From Streptomyces capillispiralis (GTDB taxonomy: Bacteria > Actinomycetota > Actinomycetes > Streptomycetales > Streptomycetaceae), in contig NZ_VIWV01000001.1 of NCBI RefSeq assembly GCF_007829875.1, positions 744,001 to 808,000 on the forward strand: a stretch of 64,000 nucleotides of DNA, given 5' to 3'. Below, in pieces: positions 17,147-25,636 of the stretch (position 1 is the first letter of the stretch; every line of letters starts with the position of its first letter). A program made the translations under genes and the position numbers. Below the pieces are notes generated by a model. That model saw only the letters and a program-made list of their open reading frames with translations, searched no databases and had not been told where the DNA came from.

Positions 17147-17182
17147 CAACCGGTTGACCGGTTGACCGGTCGGGCCTACAGT
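17147..17182 (+). promoter_or_regulatory. Promoter and operator of the racemase-otnK operon
   Basis: The element at 17147-17170 contains three ACCGGT or near-identical words spaced by TTG. It covers the -35 hexamer TTGACC (17154-17159), which is 17 bases from the -10 hexamer TACAGT (17177-17182). The overlap is the geometry expected for repression by the FadR-type protein encoded at 15829-16542. The leader from the predicted start site to the first gene is about 140 bases. Confidence 0.72.
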
Positions 17183-17326
17183 GGCGGCGCGGCAACGCGA
17201 CGAAACGCTGCCGTCCCCCATCCCGGGCCCGTTCCCTGCTGTCATCGAGCGTTCGCACGCCGACCGGAGCGGACCCGCGGTCGGGACCCTTGCCGGTCCC
17301 CTCCTACCGGAAGAGGAAGAAACCCG

Positions 17327-18028
17327 GTGATCGAACCCCATCCCCTGGTCGCCATGATCCACGCCGTGCCCGCCGCGCAGCGCACCGCCGAGGCGGCGTT
17401 CGCGCGGGAGTTCCCGCAGGCCACGGTCTGGAACGTGCTGGACGACCGCCTGCTGGACGACGCCCGCGCGGCCGGCGGTCTCACCGACGCGCTGCGCCGG
17501 CGCATGCTCCGTCTGATCGGGCACGTACTGGACGGCGGTGCCCGGGCCCTGCTGCTGACCTGCTCCTCCTACGGGGAGGTCGTGGACACCGCCCGCGTGC
17601 TGTGGAACGTGCCCGTCCTGAAGTCCGACGAGGCGATGTTCCAGGCCGCCCTGGCCGGCCCGTACCGGCGCATCGCCGTCGTCGCCTCCACCGCGCCCGC
17701 CGTCCCGGCCGCCGTCGCCCAGCTGGAGGCGCTCGTCCCGCAGGTCCGCCCGGACCGTCCGCTGGACATCGTGACCGCCCTCAGCGAGGAGGCGGCCACG
17801 GCCGACGACCCCGACGCGGCCGCCCGCCACCTGGCCGACGCCCTGCGCGCCGCCGGCGGCACCGACGTGGACGCGGTGCTGCTCGCGCAGTACTCGCTCA
17901 CCCCGGCGGGCGACGCCCTCGCCGCCCTGGCGGGGGTGCCGGTGCTGGACGGGGCCGGCGCCGCCGCCCGGGAACTGCGCGGCCTGCTCACCTCCCCCGG
18001 GGGACGCACCGCGGCAGTCGCCCCGTGA
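17327..18028 (+). CDS. Asp/Glu/hydantoin racemase-family protein
   Basis: The 233-residue protein has the aspartate/glutamate racemase fold with the first cysteine loop in LLLTCSSYGEV (about residue 84). The partner loop, where a second Cys is usual, reads LLAQYSLTPAG, so the second catalytic cysteine is not obvious and the activity may differ from a two-base racemase. GTG at 17327 follows GAGGA and overlaps no other gene. It is the first gene of the operon with isomerase, dehydrogenase, OtnK and OtnC, so it may epimerise a hydroxy-acid or prepare an unusual stereoisomer for the pathway. Confidence 0.75.
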   Translation: MIEPHPLVAMIHAVPAAQRTAEAAFAREFPQATVWNVLDDRLLDDARAAGGLTDALRRRMLRLIGHVLDGGARALLLTCSSYGEVVDTARVLWNVPVLKSDEAMFQAALAGPYRRIAVVASTAPAVPAAVAQLEALVPQVRPDRPLDIVTALSEEAATADDPDAAARHLADALRAAGGTDVDAVLLAQYSLTPAGDALAALAGVPVLDGAGAAARELRGLLTSPGGRTAAVAP

Positions 18029-18861
18029 CCGCCGCGCTGCCCTGGCCGCTCGCCTACACCGTCTCCGGCGACGACTGCGCCGCACCCGTGCCGCTCGGCT
18101 ACGCCGCGCCGCTCGCCGAAGCCGTCCGCCACCTGGCCGAGCTGGGCTACCACGGCGTGGAGGTGCAGGTGCGGGAGAGCGGCGCGCACGCCGCCGAGGC
18201 GCTGGCCCGCACCGTCGAGGCGGCCGGTCTGCAGGTCCTGGGCATCGGCACCGGGCCGGTCGCCGCGCAGGACCGCCTGACGCTGACCGACCCGTCGCCG
18301 GACGTGCGCCGGCACGCCCTGTCCCGGCTGTCGGGCGCGGCCCGGCTGGCCGGCGCACTCGGCGTGCCGGTCACCCTCGGGCAGACCCGCGGCACCTTCC
18401 TGCCGGGACTGGAGGACGTCCAGCGCGCGTGGGCCGAGCGTTCCGTGCGGCAGCTGGCCGAGGAGGCGGCCGACCACGGCAGCCGCCTGCTGCTGGAACC
18501 GCAGTCGCGCGCCAACACCTCGCTGTGGCACACCCCGGAGGAAGCCCTCGCCGTCGTCGGCTCGCTCGACGCTCCGGCCGGGCTGGTGCTGGACACCCAC
18601 CACCTGGACGCCGAGGGTGTCGACGCCGTACGGGCCGTCGCGGACCACGCCCGTGTCACCGGCTGCCTGCAACTCGCCGCACCCGGCACCAGGGGCCCGC
18701 TGGCCACGGGCGACCAGCGGCTCCCCGCGCTGCTCACGGCGTTGCGCTCGGGCGGCTTCACCGGCTGGCTGACCCTGGAACACACCCAGGACGGCGACAG
18801 CCGCGCGGCCGCCGCCCGCTCCCGCGCCGCGCTCACCACCGCGGCGGCCGGCCCGACCTGA
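18025..18861 (+). CDS. TIM-barrel sugar-phosphate isomerase/epimerase-like protein (OtnI-like role)
   Basis: The 278-residue protein belongs to the AP-endonuclease-2/xylose-isomerase-like TIM-barrel superfamily. It has LAELGYHGVEVQV near the start, LLLEPQSRAN with a metal-binding Glu, LVLDTHHL and a final LTLEHTQDGD. Its start GTG overlaps the upstream stop as GTGA. In the known D-erythronate and L-threonate pathways a protein of this superfamily (OtnI) isomerises 2-oxo-tetronate to 3-oxo-tetronate, the substrate of OtnK. Because OtnK and OtnC are encoded downstream, the same role is likely. It could alternatively be a hydroxypyruvate-isomerase-like enzyme. Confidence 0.75.
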   Translation: MTAALPWPLAYTVSGDDCAAPVPLGYAAPLAEAVRHLAELGYHGVEVQVRESGAHAAEALARTVEAAGLQVLGIGTGPVAAQDRLTLTDPSPDVRRHALSRLSGAARLAGALGVPVTLGQTRGTFLPGLEDVQRAWAERSVRQLAEEAADHGSRLLLEPQSRANTSLWHTPEEALAVVGSLDAPAGLVLDTHHLDAEGVDAVRAVADHARVTGCLQLAAPGTRGPLATGDQRLPALLTALRSGGFTGWLTLEHTQDGDSRAAAARSRAALTTAAAGPT

Positions 18862-18913
18862 CCCGTCCCCCTCCCCCCGACTCCCCACCCCTGTTCTGAG
18901 AGGAACCCGCACC

Positions 18914-19999
18914 ATGAGCTCCACCACCTACCGCCGCGGCGTCCTCGAGGGCGACGGCATCGGCCCCGAGATCGTCCCGTCCGCCGTCGAGATCGCCACC
19001 GCCGCCGCCCGGACGGCCGGCGTCTCCGTCGACTGGGTGACCCTGCCGCTGTGCGCCACCGCGATCGAGACCCACGGCACCCCGGTCCCCGAGGAGACCA
19101 AGGAAGCCCTGGCCGGCCTGGACGGCTGGTACCTCGGCCCGCACGACTCCGTCAGCTACCCCGAGCCGCACAAGTCCGCCCTCAACCCCTCGGGCACCCT
19201 GCGCAAGCACTTCCGGCTCTTCGCCAACATCCGCCCCGCCAAGAGCTTCCCCGGCGCGAAGGCCGTCTGCGACGACGCCGACCTGGTCATCGTCCGTGAG
19301 AACACCGAGGGCTTCTACGCCGACCGCAACACCTTCGCCGGCACCGGCGAGTTCATGCCCACCCCGGACACCGCGATCATGCTGGGCATCATCACCCGGG
19401 AGGCCACCGAGCGCGTCGCCCGCGTCGCCTTCGACCTGGCCCGCTCGCGCCGCAAGAAGCTGACCATCGTCCACAAGGCCAACGTCCTCAAGCTGACCAC
19501 CGGCCTGTTCCGCACCGTCTGCCAGGAAGTCGCCGCCGACTACCCGGACGTGACGGTGGACGACTTCCACATCGACGCCATGACCGTGCATCTGGTGCGC
19601 CGCGCCCAGGACTTCGACGTCATCGTCACCGAGAACATGTTCGGCGACATCCTCTCCGACCTGGCCGGCGAGATCTCCGGCTCGCTGGGCACCGCCCCGT
19701 CCATCAACGCCTCCGCCACCACCGCCATGGCGCAGGCCTCGCACGGCTCCGCCCCCGACATCGCGGGACGGAACATCGCCAACCCGGTCGCCATGATCCT
19801 CTCGGGCGCGATGCTCTTCGAGTGGCTGGCCGCCCAGCACGGCGACGACGCCCTGGCCACGGTCGCGAAGGTCATCGAGAAGGGCGTGGCGGACGCGATC
19901 GCCTCCGGCACCTCCACCCGCGACCTCGGCGGCTCCGCCACCACCACCGAGTTCACCGCCGCCGTCATCGAGGCCATCGGCACCGGCTCCGGCCGGTAG
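18914..19999 (+). CDS. Isopropylmalate/tartrate dehydrogenase-family enzyme
   Basis: The 361-residue enzyme is a beta-decarboxylating hydroxyacid dehydrogenase with the NAD/substrate motifs of the family: LEGDGIGPE, NPSGTLRKHFRLFANIRP, VIVRENTEGFYA, catalytic KANVLKLT and VTENMFGDILSDLAG. Leucine-pathway enzymes normally sit beside leu genes. This one sits in an OtnK/OtnC operon, so oxidation of tartrate, a threonate-type acid or another 2,3-dihydroxy or malate-like acid is more likely. It may replace the PdxA2 or DenD/LtnD dehydrogenases of known tetronate pathways. Confidence 0.85.
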   Translation: MSSTTYRRGVLEGDGIGPEIVPSAVEIATAAARTAGVSVDWVTLPLCATAIETHGTPVPEETKEALAGLDGWYLGPHDSVSYPEPHKSALNPSGTLRKHFRLFANIRPAKSFPGAKAVCDDADLVIVRENTEGFYADRNTFAGTGEFMPTPDTAIMLGIITREATERVARVAFDLARSRRKKLTIVHKANVLKLTTGLFRTVCQEVAADYPDVTVDDFHIDAMTVHLVRRAQDFDVIVTENMFGDILSDLAGEISGSLGTAPSINASATTAMAQASHGSAPDIAGRNIANPVAMILSGAMLFEWLAAQHGDDALATVAKVIEKGVADAIASGTSTRDLGGSATTTEFTAAVIEAIGTGSGR

Positions 20000-20133
20000 C
20001 ACTCCCCCGGTCGTCCGGGGCGGGCGGCCCCTCCGCGCTCCCGGCTCCACCCGAGCAGGAGGGATCCCCCGATGGCCGCCCGCCCCGGATCCGATGAGCC
20101 GCACCACGCACAGCCCGAGGAGAGACCCCGACC

Positions 20134-21408
20134 ATGACCCTGCGCATCGGCTGCACAGCCGACGACTTCACCGGCGGCACCGATGTCGCCGCCGCCTTCC
20201 GGCGGGCCGGTCTGCGCACCGCCCTGGTCTTCGGCACCCCCGACGACACCACCGCGCTCCCGGCCGACTGCGATGCCGCCGTGGTCGCCCTCAAGTCCCG
20301 GTCCACGCCCGCCGAGGAGGCCGTCGCCGACTCCCTCGCCGCCCAGCGCTGGCTGTGGGCGAAGGGCGCGGCACAGGTCTACTTCAAGTACTGCTCCACC
20401 TTCGACTCCACCCCGCGGGGCAACATCGGGCCGGTCACCGACGCCCTCATGGACGCCGCGGGCGCCACGGTCACCCTGCACTGCCCGGCCTCCCCACCCA
20501 ACGGCCGCACCGTCTACCAAGGTCACCTGTTCGTCCACGACCAGCTGCTGTCCGACTCCCCACTGCGCCACCACCCCCTCACCCCCATGACGGACCCGTC
20601 CCTGGTGCGCCTGCTGTCCGCGCAGACCCGTCACCGGGTGGGCCTGGTCGACTGGACCACCGTGCGCCGTGGGGTCGAGGCCGTGCGCGACGCCGTGACC
20701 GCGCACCAGCAGGACGGTGTCCGGCACGTCGTCGCCGACGCGCTCACCGACGAGGACCTCGCCGTGCTCGGCGCCGCCGCCCTCGAACTGCCGGTCGTTG
20801 CCGGTGCCGCGGGCCTGGCCGAAGGGCTCGGGCACGCCTACCCCGCCACCGGACCGGCCGCCGCCGAGCCGTGGCCGCGCGCGGGCCGCGCCGCCGTCCT
20901 GGCCGGCAGCTGCTCGGCCCGCACCCTGGAGCAGATCGCCCAGTTCTACGCCGCGGGCCTGCCCTGCCTCCACCTCGACGTCCTCGCGGCCACCGCCGGC
21001 CGGGACGTCACCGGCGAGGCGCTGGCCTGGTACGACGAACAGGACCCCGCCCTCCCCGTCCTCGTCTACGCCTCCGCCTCACCGGAGGAACTGGCCGCCG
21101 TCCAGGCACAGTTGGGGGTCGCGGAAGCCGCCGCCCGGGTGGAGGAACTGCTCGGCGCCCTCGCCTCCCACCTGGTGGGACGCGGCGTGCGCAGACTGCT
21201 CGTCGCGGGCGGGGAGACCTCCGGCGCCGTCACCACCGCGCTCGGGATCCGCGCCGTCCTGGTCGGCGAGGAGGCCGACCCCGGCGTGCCCTGGACGTAC
21301 GCCACCACCGGACACGGCGAGCTGGCCCTGATGCTGAAGTCCGGGAACTTCGGCGCCCCCGACCTGTTCACCCGGGCCCTGCGCACCGACACCGAGGAAG
21401 CCAAGTGA
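20134..21408 (+). CDS. otnK: Four-carbon acid sugar kinase (3-oxo-tetronate kinase)
   Basis: The 424-residue protein is a DUF1537-family kinase. It has the N-terminal substrate motif [21 protein letters not shown], the internal [19 protein letters not shown], the ATP-side [17 protein letters not shown] and the late [12 protein letters not shown]. OtnK phosphorylates 3-oxo-tetronate to the 4-phosphate for cleavage by OtnC. It overlaps otnC by four bases (GTGA), so translation is coupled. The upstream isomerase and dehydrogenase complete a plausible route for a C4 sugar acid. Confidence 0.9.
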   Translation: MTLRIGCTADDFTGGTDVAAAFRRAGLRTALVFGTPDDTTALPADCDAAVVALKSRSTPAEEAVADSLAAQRWLWAKGAAQVYFKYCSTFDSTPRGNIGPVTDALMDAAGATVTLHCPASPPNGRTVYQGHLFVHDQLLSDSPLRHHPLTPMTDPSLVRLLSAQTRHRVGLVDWTTVRRGVEAVRDAVTAHQQDGVRHVVADALTDEDLAVLGAAALELPVVAGAAGLAEGLGHAYPATGPAAAEPWPRAGRAAVLAGSCSARTLEQIAQFYAAGLPCLHLDVLAATAGRDVTGEALAWYDEQDPALPVLVYASASPEELAAVQAQLGVAEAAARVEELLGALASHLVGRGVRRLLVAGGETSGAVTTALGIRAVLVGEEADPGVPWTYATTGHGELALMLKSGNFGAPDLFTRALRTDTEEAK

Positions 21409-22049
21409 CCTCCTACACCGACGAGTCGGCCGCCCGCACCCTGATCGTGCGCACCGCCCGCTCCCTGTTCGGCCGCGGCCTCACCCACGGCTCCACCGGC
21501 AACCTGTCCGTCCGTCTGGCCGACGGCAGTCTGCTCCTCACCCCGACCGGGTCCAGCCTGGGCACGGTCGAGGAGGCCGAGCTGTCCCGCACCGGCCCGG
21601 ACGGCCGCCACCTGGACGGCCCGCGTCCCACCAAGGAGGCGTTCCTGCACGCCGCCTTCTACCGGTCCCGGCCCGGCGCCCAGGCGGTCGTCCATCTGCA
21701 CTCCACCCACGCCGCCGCCGTCTCCTGCCTCGACGGACTCGACCCCGCCAACGCTCTTCCGCCGCTCACCGCCTACTACGCGATGCGCGTCGGCACCCTG
21801 CCCCTGCTGCCCTACCACGCCCCCGGCGACGACGCGTTGGAGCCGCTCGCCGAGCGGACGGCCCGCTCCCACCACGCCGTCCTCCTCGCCAACCACGGTC
21901 CCGTCGTCGCCGGCGCCTCCCTGGAGCAGGCCGCCGACGCGATCGAGGAACTGGAGGAGACCGCCAGGCTGCACCTCCTCCTGCGGGGACACGCCACACG
22001 TCCCCTCACCCCCGAACAGGCTGCCGCGCTCGCGCCCGCATCCCCCTGA
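21405..22049 (+). CDS. otnC: Class II aldolase: 3-oxo-tetronate-4-phosphate decarboxylase
   Basis: The 214-residue protein is a class II aldolase/adducin-fold enzyme. It has [11 protein letters not shown] for phosphate binding, [11 protein letters not shown] with the catalytic acid region, zinc ligands in [13 protein letters not shown] and a third His in [11 protein letters not shown]. In tetronate pathways OtnC decarboxylates 3-oxo-tetronate 4-phosphate to dihydroxyacetone phosphate. The start GTG overlaps the otnK stop. A fuculose-phosphate-aldolase-like specificity cannot be excluded by sequence alone, but the fixed pairing with OtnK supports OtnC. Confidence 0.87.
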   Translation: MTSYTDESAARTLIVRTARSLFGRGLTHGSTGNLSVRLADGSLLLTPTGSSLGTVEEAELSRTGPDGRHLDGPRPTKEAFLHAAFYRSRPGAQAVVHLHSTHAAAVSCLDGLDPANALPPLTAYYAMRVGTLPLLPYHAPGDDALEPLAERTARSHHAVLLANHGPVVAGASLEQAADAIEELEETARLHLLLRGHATRPLTPEQAAALAPASP

Positions 22050-22111
22050 CGGCCGGACCAGGGCCGGCGCGGCAGCCCCCGACGAAGGAACCCACAGCGA
22101 AGGAACCCACC

Positions 22112-22603
22112 ATGCCCGAGACCGTCACCCCGGTCCCCACCGCCGACCTCGTCGACCGCTACGGCACCGAACTGCGCGTCTGCGACGTGCAGTTCCGTCA
22201 GTTCGGCGGCCACCGCGGTTTCGCCGGCCGGGTGCGCACGGTGTCCTGCCACGAGGACAACGGCCTGCTCCGTGACCTGCTGCGCACCCCGGGCGACGGC
22301 GCCGTCCTCGTCGTCGACGGCGGCGGCTCCCTGCGCACCGCCCTGGTCGGCGACCTCATCGCGGGCGCCGCCCAGGACAACGGCTGGGCCGGCCTCGTCC
22401 TCCACGGCGCCGTCCGCGACAGCGCCGCCCTCGCGGATCTCCGGCTCGGCGTGAAGGCGCTGGGCACCATCCCGCGCAAGAGCGCCAAGACCGGCACGGG
22501 CTCCGTCGACGCCCCCGTCACCTTCGGCGGCATCACCTTCCACCCCGGCGACATCCTCCACGCCGACGACGACGGCATCGCCCTCCTGCCCACCCCCAGT
22601 TGA
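22112..22603 (+). CDS. RraA-like protein (possible 4-hydroxy-4-methyl-2-oxoglutarate aldolase)
   Basis: The 163-residue protein has the RraA/HMG-aldolase pattern: TADLVDRYG at the start, [41 protein letters not shown] and [15 protein letters not shown], with the late [15 protein letters not shown]. Members either inhibit RNase E or act as metal-dependent oxo-acid aldolases or oxaloacetate decarboxylases. In this catabolic operon an oxo-acid lyase role is more likely. The bases before its start contain a short direct repeat (GAAGGAACCCAC twice), duplicating the ribosome binding site. Confidence 0.8.
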   Translation: MPETVTPVPTADLVDRYGTELRVCDVQFRQFGGHRGFAGRVRTVSCHEDNGLLRDLLRTPGDGAVLVVDGGGSLRTALVGDLIAGAAQDNGWAGLVLHGAVRDSAALADLRLGVKALGTIPRKSAKTGTGSVDAPVTFGGITFHPGDILHADDDGIALLPTPS

Positions 22604-22857
22604 CCCCACCGGCACGGAGAGTCCGGGCGCGTTCGCCGCCGACGGGGTCGCGGCGGGCGCCCGGAGCCGCACCACTTCGAGGTCATGGCGGCCCCGGCCC
22701 GTCCTGCCCGCGCGCACTTCGACCGGGCCCTCGCCCCGCCGGAACCCCTGCCGCCGCCCTACGACCGGGCACGGGGGTGGACTTCGCGTACGGGCAGACG
22801 CCGCGGCGCACCCCGAGGGGTGACGCCGGGCGCTGCCCCGGCCCACCCTTCCCCATG

Positions 22858-22880
22858 TTTCCTATCGAATTACTAGGAAA
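22858..22880. promoter_or_regulatory. Operator-like inverted repeat upstream of the sulfur operon
   Basis: TTTCCTA and TAGGAAA form a perfect 7-bp inverted repeat spaced by nine bases, directly upstream of a promoter (TTGACG at 22884-22889, 17 bases, CAGGAT at 22907-22912). TAGGAAA recurs at the promoter of the sulfonate transporter (25604-25610). The Rrf2-family protein encoded at 25052-25510 is the natural candidate to bind both. Confidence 0.65.
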
Positions 22881-22919
22881 GCCTTGACGGGGCGTGGCGG
22901 GGTGCGCAGGATGATGTGC

Positions 22920-23003
22920 ATGTCCCGCACACAGCAGCGACTCGTTCGCCGTCGGCATGTCGACTTCGGTCACGTCGTCAGCGCCGCCTGCTGTCACGCC
23001 TGA
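22920..23003 (+). CDS. Cysteine-ended leader peptide 1
   Basis: This 27-codon ORF ends in RRRHVDFGHVVSAACCHA, with two consecutive Cys codons three codons before the stop. ATG at 22920 lies seven bases after the predicted -10 hexamer, so the message is probably leaderless. It precedes the DNA-binding protein and SfnB-like genes. A second peptide with the same RRHxDxG....AxC pattern precedes the sulfonate transporter. Short peptides of this pattern are widespread upstream of sulfur genes in Streptomyces and probably sense cysteinyl-tRNA supply by attenuation. The attenuator structure itself was not resolved. Confidence 0.75.
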   Translation: MSRTQQRLVRRRHVDFGHVVSAACCHA

Positions 23004-23108
23004 GGCACGCGGTCCACACCTCCGCCCCGCCCCCGCACCTCCCGGTCGCCGGACGCGCCCGCACGCACGGCTCCTGACGGCCCGGCACACTTCCTGAGGG
23101 ACATACTC

Positions 23109-23669
23109 ATGACCACGGCACTTCCTGCCCAGCCCGCCCCGCTCGATCCGCCGTCCGCCGATGCCCGCCACCTCCGTCTGGTGGGCGAGGGGGCGCCGGG
23201 CGACGCCGCCTCCGCGCCGCTCGTCGGCTATCTGCTGCTCGTCCCCGAGGGCACCGACCTCGGGGAGCTCTTCGCCAAGGACCGCCCCCGGCCCCGGATC
23301 AGGCCGGTCCCGCCCGCGACCGCCGCACCGGCTGCCGCACCCGCTGCCGGCCGGCCCGCGGGGGACGACGTCGTACGCATCGATCCCGTACGTCACGTCG
23401 CCGAGGTGGCCGGACGGGAACTCGACCTCACCTACCTGGAGTTCGAGCTGCTCGCGCACCTCGTCCGCCATCCGCACCAGGTGCACTCGCGCGACCGGCT
23501 GGTGACCGCCGTCTGGGGCTACGACCACATCGGCGACGGGCGCACCGTCGACGTCCACATCGCCCGTCTGCGCCGCAAGCTGGGCCGGGCCCACCGGCAG
23601 CGGATCGTCACCGTGCGGCGGGTCGGTTACAAGTACGTGCCCGAAGCCGCGGCCTGCCACCGACCTTGA
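23109..23669 (+). CDS. PhoB/OmpR-type DNA-binding protein without receiver domain
   Basis: The 186-residue protein has a C-terminal winged HTH (about residues 95-178: LTYLEFELLAHLVRHPHQVHSRDRL, VDVHIARLRRKLG, TVRRVGYKYV) but no phosphoacceptor receiver domain. The N-terminal 90 residues contain a short conserved-looking segment, LVGYLLLVPEGTDLGELF, and an Ala/Pro-rich linker. Regulation by phosphorylation is therefore unlikely. It lies between the cysteine leader peptide and the SfnB-like gene and should be induced with them. It may regulate sulfur genes elsewhere. Confidence 0.82.
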   Translation: MTTALPAQPAPLDPPSADARHLRLVGEGAPGDAASAPLVGYLLLVPEGTDLGELFAKDRPRPRIRPVPPATAAPAAAPAAGRPAGDDVVRIDPVRHVAEVAGRELDLTYLEFELLAHLVRHPHQVHSRDRLVTAVWGYDHIGDGRTVDVHIARLRRKLGRAHRQRIVTVRRVGYKYVPEAAACHRP

Positions 23670-23681
23670 GGAGACCCCGCC

Positions 23682-24932
23682 ATGGGCGTTGCCACCGCGC
23701 CGTCCGCTCCCGTCGCGCCGTCCGCTCCCGCCCCGCCGTGCGCACCGTACGGGCCCGGGCGCGCGCACTGGCTGCGCGTGGCCCGCGACGTGGCGGACGA
23801 CCTGGCCACGGACGCGGTGGCCCGGGAGCAGGCGGGCAAGGTCCCCTTCGACGAGGTGGCCCGGCTGCGCGAGGCGGGACTGCTGACGCTCCTGGCACCG
23901 GCCGGTGCCGGGGGCGGCGGCGCGGACTGGCCGACGGCCTACGCCGTGGTGCGCGAGATCGGCGCCGCCGACGGCGCGATCGGCCAACTGCTGGGTGGCC
24001 ACTACTTCCTGTCGTGGAGCGCCGGGTCGCTCGCCGAACCGGCGCTCGCCGCGCCCATGGTGCGGCGGTCCACGGCCGGGCAGTGGTGCTGGGGCGGGGA
24101 TCTCACCGGCCGGGAACCGCTGCCGACGCTCACCGGGACGGCCGGCGGGCAGGTCCTCACCGGACGGCAGGGGTACGCCACCGGAGTGCTCGTCGCCGAC
24201 CGTCTCGCCGTACGGGCGGTGCGGGCCGGTACCGGCGAGGCGGTCGCCGTCGTCGTGGACCCGGCCCGTTCCGGGGTGCGGACCGGCGACGGCCCCGGCA
24301 CCTTCGGCCAGCGGCTCGCGGCGGGCGGCAGCGTGGAGTTCGACGCGGTGACGGTCGCCGACGACGAGGTGCTGGGCACCCTGCCGTCGGACGAGGACGC
24401 GCAGTCGCCCGCCGCCGCCCTGGCGTCCCCGGTCGGCCGGCTCGTCTCCGCGCACCTCCTGCTCGGCATGGCCGAGGGCGTGCTCTCCGAGGCCCGGGAG
24501 TACAGCAGGGCGGGCCACGCGCCCCGGCCCCCCGCCTGGCCGGCCGGCTCACCCCACGACCCGCAGGTCCTGGCCTCCTACGGCGAACTCACCCTCCTCA
24601 CCCGTTCCGCGTCCGCACTCACCGGCCAGGCGCTGGAGGCCCTGCGCGACGGGCTGGGGCGCGGCGAGGCCCTCACCCACGACGAGCACGCGGAGATCTC
24701 CGTCCTCGTCGCCCTCGCGGAGACCGCCGCCTCCAGGGCGGCGCAGGAGTCCACCACCCGCGCCCTCGACATCGTCGGCCCCCGCTCCGCCTCCGTGCCG
24801 CTGGGCCTCGACCGCTTCTGGCGCAACGCCCGCACCCACACCCTGTACGAGCCCGTCACCCACCGGCTCCGTGATGTCGGCGACTACTTCCTCAACGGCG
24901 CGCACCCCCCGTTCGGCCCCTCACCGGCCTGA
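23682..24932 (+). CDS. SfnB/acyl-CoA-dehydrogenase-fold flavin monooxygenase
   Basis: The 416-residue protein has the acyl-CoA dehydrogenase fold of the SfnB/DszC type. It has LREAGLLTLLAPAGAGGGGADW near the N-terminus and IGAADGAIGQLLGGHYF; the central beta domain is QWCWGGDLTGREPL; the C-terminal helical domain ends LDRFWRNARTHTLYEPVTHRLRDVGDYFLNG. Enzymes of this type use reduced flavin and O2 to oxidise organosulfur compounds such as sulfones. It lies 12 bases after the DNA-binding protein and near the Rrf2 regulator and sulfonate transporter, supporting release of sulfur from organic sources during sulfate limitation. Confidence 0.82.
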   Translation: MGVATAPSAPVAPSAPAPPCAPYGPGRAHWLRVARDVADDLATDAVAREQAGKVPFDEVARLREAGLLTLLAPAGAGGGGADWPTAYAVVREIGAADGAIGQLLGGHYFLSWSAGSLAEPALAAPMVRRSTAGQWCWGGDLTGREPLPTLTGTAGGQVLTGRQGYATGVLVADRLAVRAVRAGTGEAVAVVVDPARSGVRTGDGPGTFGQRLAAGGSVEFDAVTVADDEVLGTLPSDEDAQSPAAALASPVGRLVSAHLLLGMAEGVLSEAREYSRAGHAPRPPAWPAGSPHDPQVLASYGELTLLTRSASALTGQALEALRDGLGRGEALTHDEHAEISVLVALAETAASRAAQESTTRALDIVGPRSASVPLGLDRFWRNARTHTLYEPVTHRLRDVGDYFLNGAHPPFGPSPA

Positions 24933-25039
24933 CCCCGGAGCCGGGCCCCGCCCCGCCCCGGCCCGGGCGGTCACCGGGCGCCCGGCCCGGCACACGGCCC
25001 CGGCGGCCGCCCGCGGCGGTGCCGTCCACCGGGTTACGG

Positions 25040-25045
25040 GATAAT
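25040..25045 (+). promoter_or_regulatory. -10 element of a leaderless rrf2 transcript
   Basis: GATAAT ends six bases before the Rrf2 start codon, so the transcript should begin at or next to the ATG. No ribosome binding site is present, consistent with leaderless translation. Confidence 0.6.
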
Positions 25046-25051
25046 GGGCCC

Positions 25052-25510
25052 ATGCGGATCTCAGCCAGGGCGGACTACGCGGTACGTGCCGCGCTGCAAC
25101 TCGCCGCGTCCCGGGACGACGAGCCACTCAAGGCCGAGGCCATCGCCGACGCCCAGGCCATCCCGCACAAGTTCCTGGAGAGCATCCTCAACGACATGCG
25201 CAGGGGCGGTCTCGTCCTCAGCCAGCGCGGCGGCAACGGCGGCTACCGGCTGGCCCGGCCCGCGGACTCCATCAGCATCGCCGACGTCATCCGCGTGGTG
25301 GACGGACCGCTGGTCTCGGTGCGCGGCGTCCGCCCGCCGGAGCTGTCCTACAGCGGGCCCGCCGAGTCGCTGCTCCCGCTGTGGATCGCGCTGCGGTCGA
25401 ATGTGCGCGAGATCCTCGACGGGGTGTCGCTCGCCGACGTCGCGTCCGCCCGGCTGCCCGCCGGGGTGTCCGCGCTGACCGAGGCACCGGACGCCTGGGT
25501 GAACCCCTGA
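25052..25510 (+). CDS. Rrf2-family regulator of sulfur acquisition (CymR-like)
   Basis: The 152-residue protein has an Rrf2 winged HTH: ISARADYAVRAALQLA at the start, then AEAIADAQAIPHKFLESILNDMRRGGLVLSQRGGNGGYRLARP. It contains no cysteine at all, so it cannot hold an Fe-S cluster like IscR or NsrR and resembles CymR-type sulfur regulators that sense through a protein partner or metabolite. It sits between the SfnB-like operon and the sulfonate transporter. TAGGAAA-containing inverted repeats precede both leader peptides, making those promoters its likely targets. Confidence 0.85.
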   Translation: MRISARADYAVRAALQLAASRDDEPLKAEAIADAQAIPHKFLESILNDMRRGGLVLSQRGGNGGYRLARPADSISIADVIRVVDGPLVSVRGVRPPELSYSGPAESLLPLWIALRSNVREILDGVSLADVASARLPAGVSALTEAPDAWVNP

Positions 25511-25585
25511 TCCCGATCCCGAAGGCCGAGACGGCCTCGTCCAGCATCTGAACACCCCCTTGGGGCGGGCGTCTTCTTCTGACAC

Positions 25586-25619
25586 GATCCCTACCATCCA
25601 GGTAGGAAAACTAGGGATC
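25586..25619. promoter_or_regulatory. Operator-like nested inverted repeats upstream of the sulfonate transporter
   Basis: GATCCCTA (25586-25593) and TAGGGATC (25612-25619) form a perfect 8-bp inverted repeat. Inside it CCTAC (25590-25594) and GTAGG (25602-25606) form another, followed by GAAAA. The word TAGGAAA is shared with the operator at 22858-22880. This is probably an Rrf2-type site. Confidence 0.6.
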
Positions 25620-25636
25620 CGGGGGGGGACACGGCC

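Noticed and set aside
16543..17326. Possible small genes in the gap after the FadR-type regulator
   Set aside because: All frames are short, low-complexity and lack ribosome binding sites. Periodic GC words explain them.
18914..19999. Annotation as leucine-biosynthetic LeuB
   Set aside because: No other leu genes are near and the gene lies inside an OtnK/OtnC catabolic operon. Family motifs are shared by tartrate and homoisocitrate dehydrogenases.
22685..22876. 63-codon ORF after the RraA-like gene
   Set aside because: The sequence is Pro/Arg/Ala-rich without conserved features, and it runs through the operator and promoter of the sulfur operon. No ribosome binding site.
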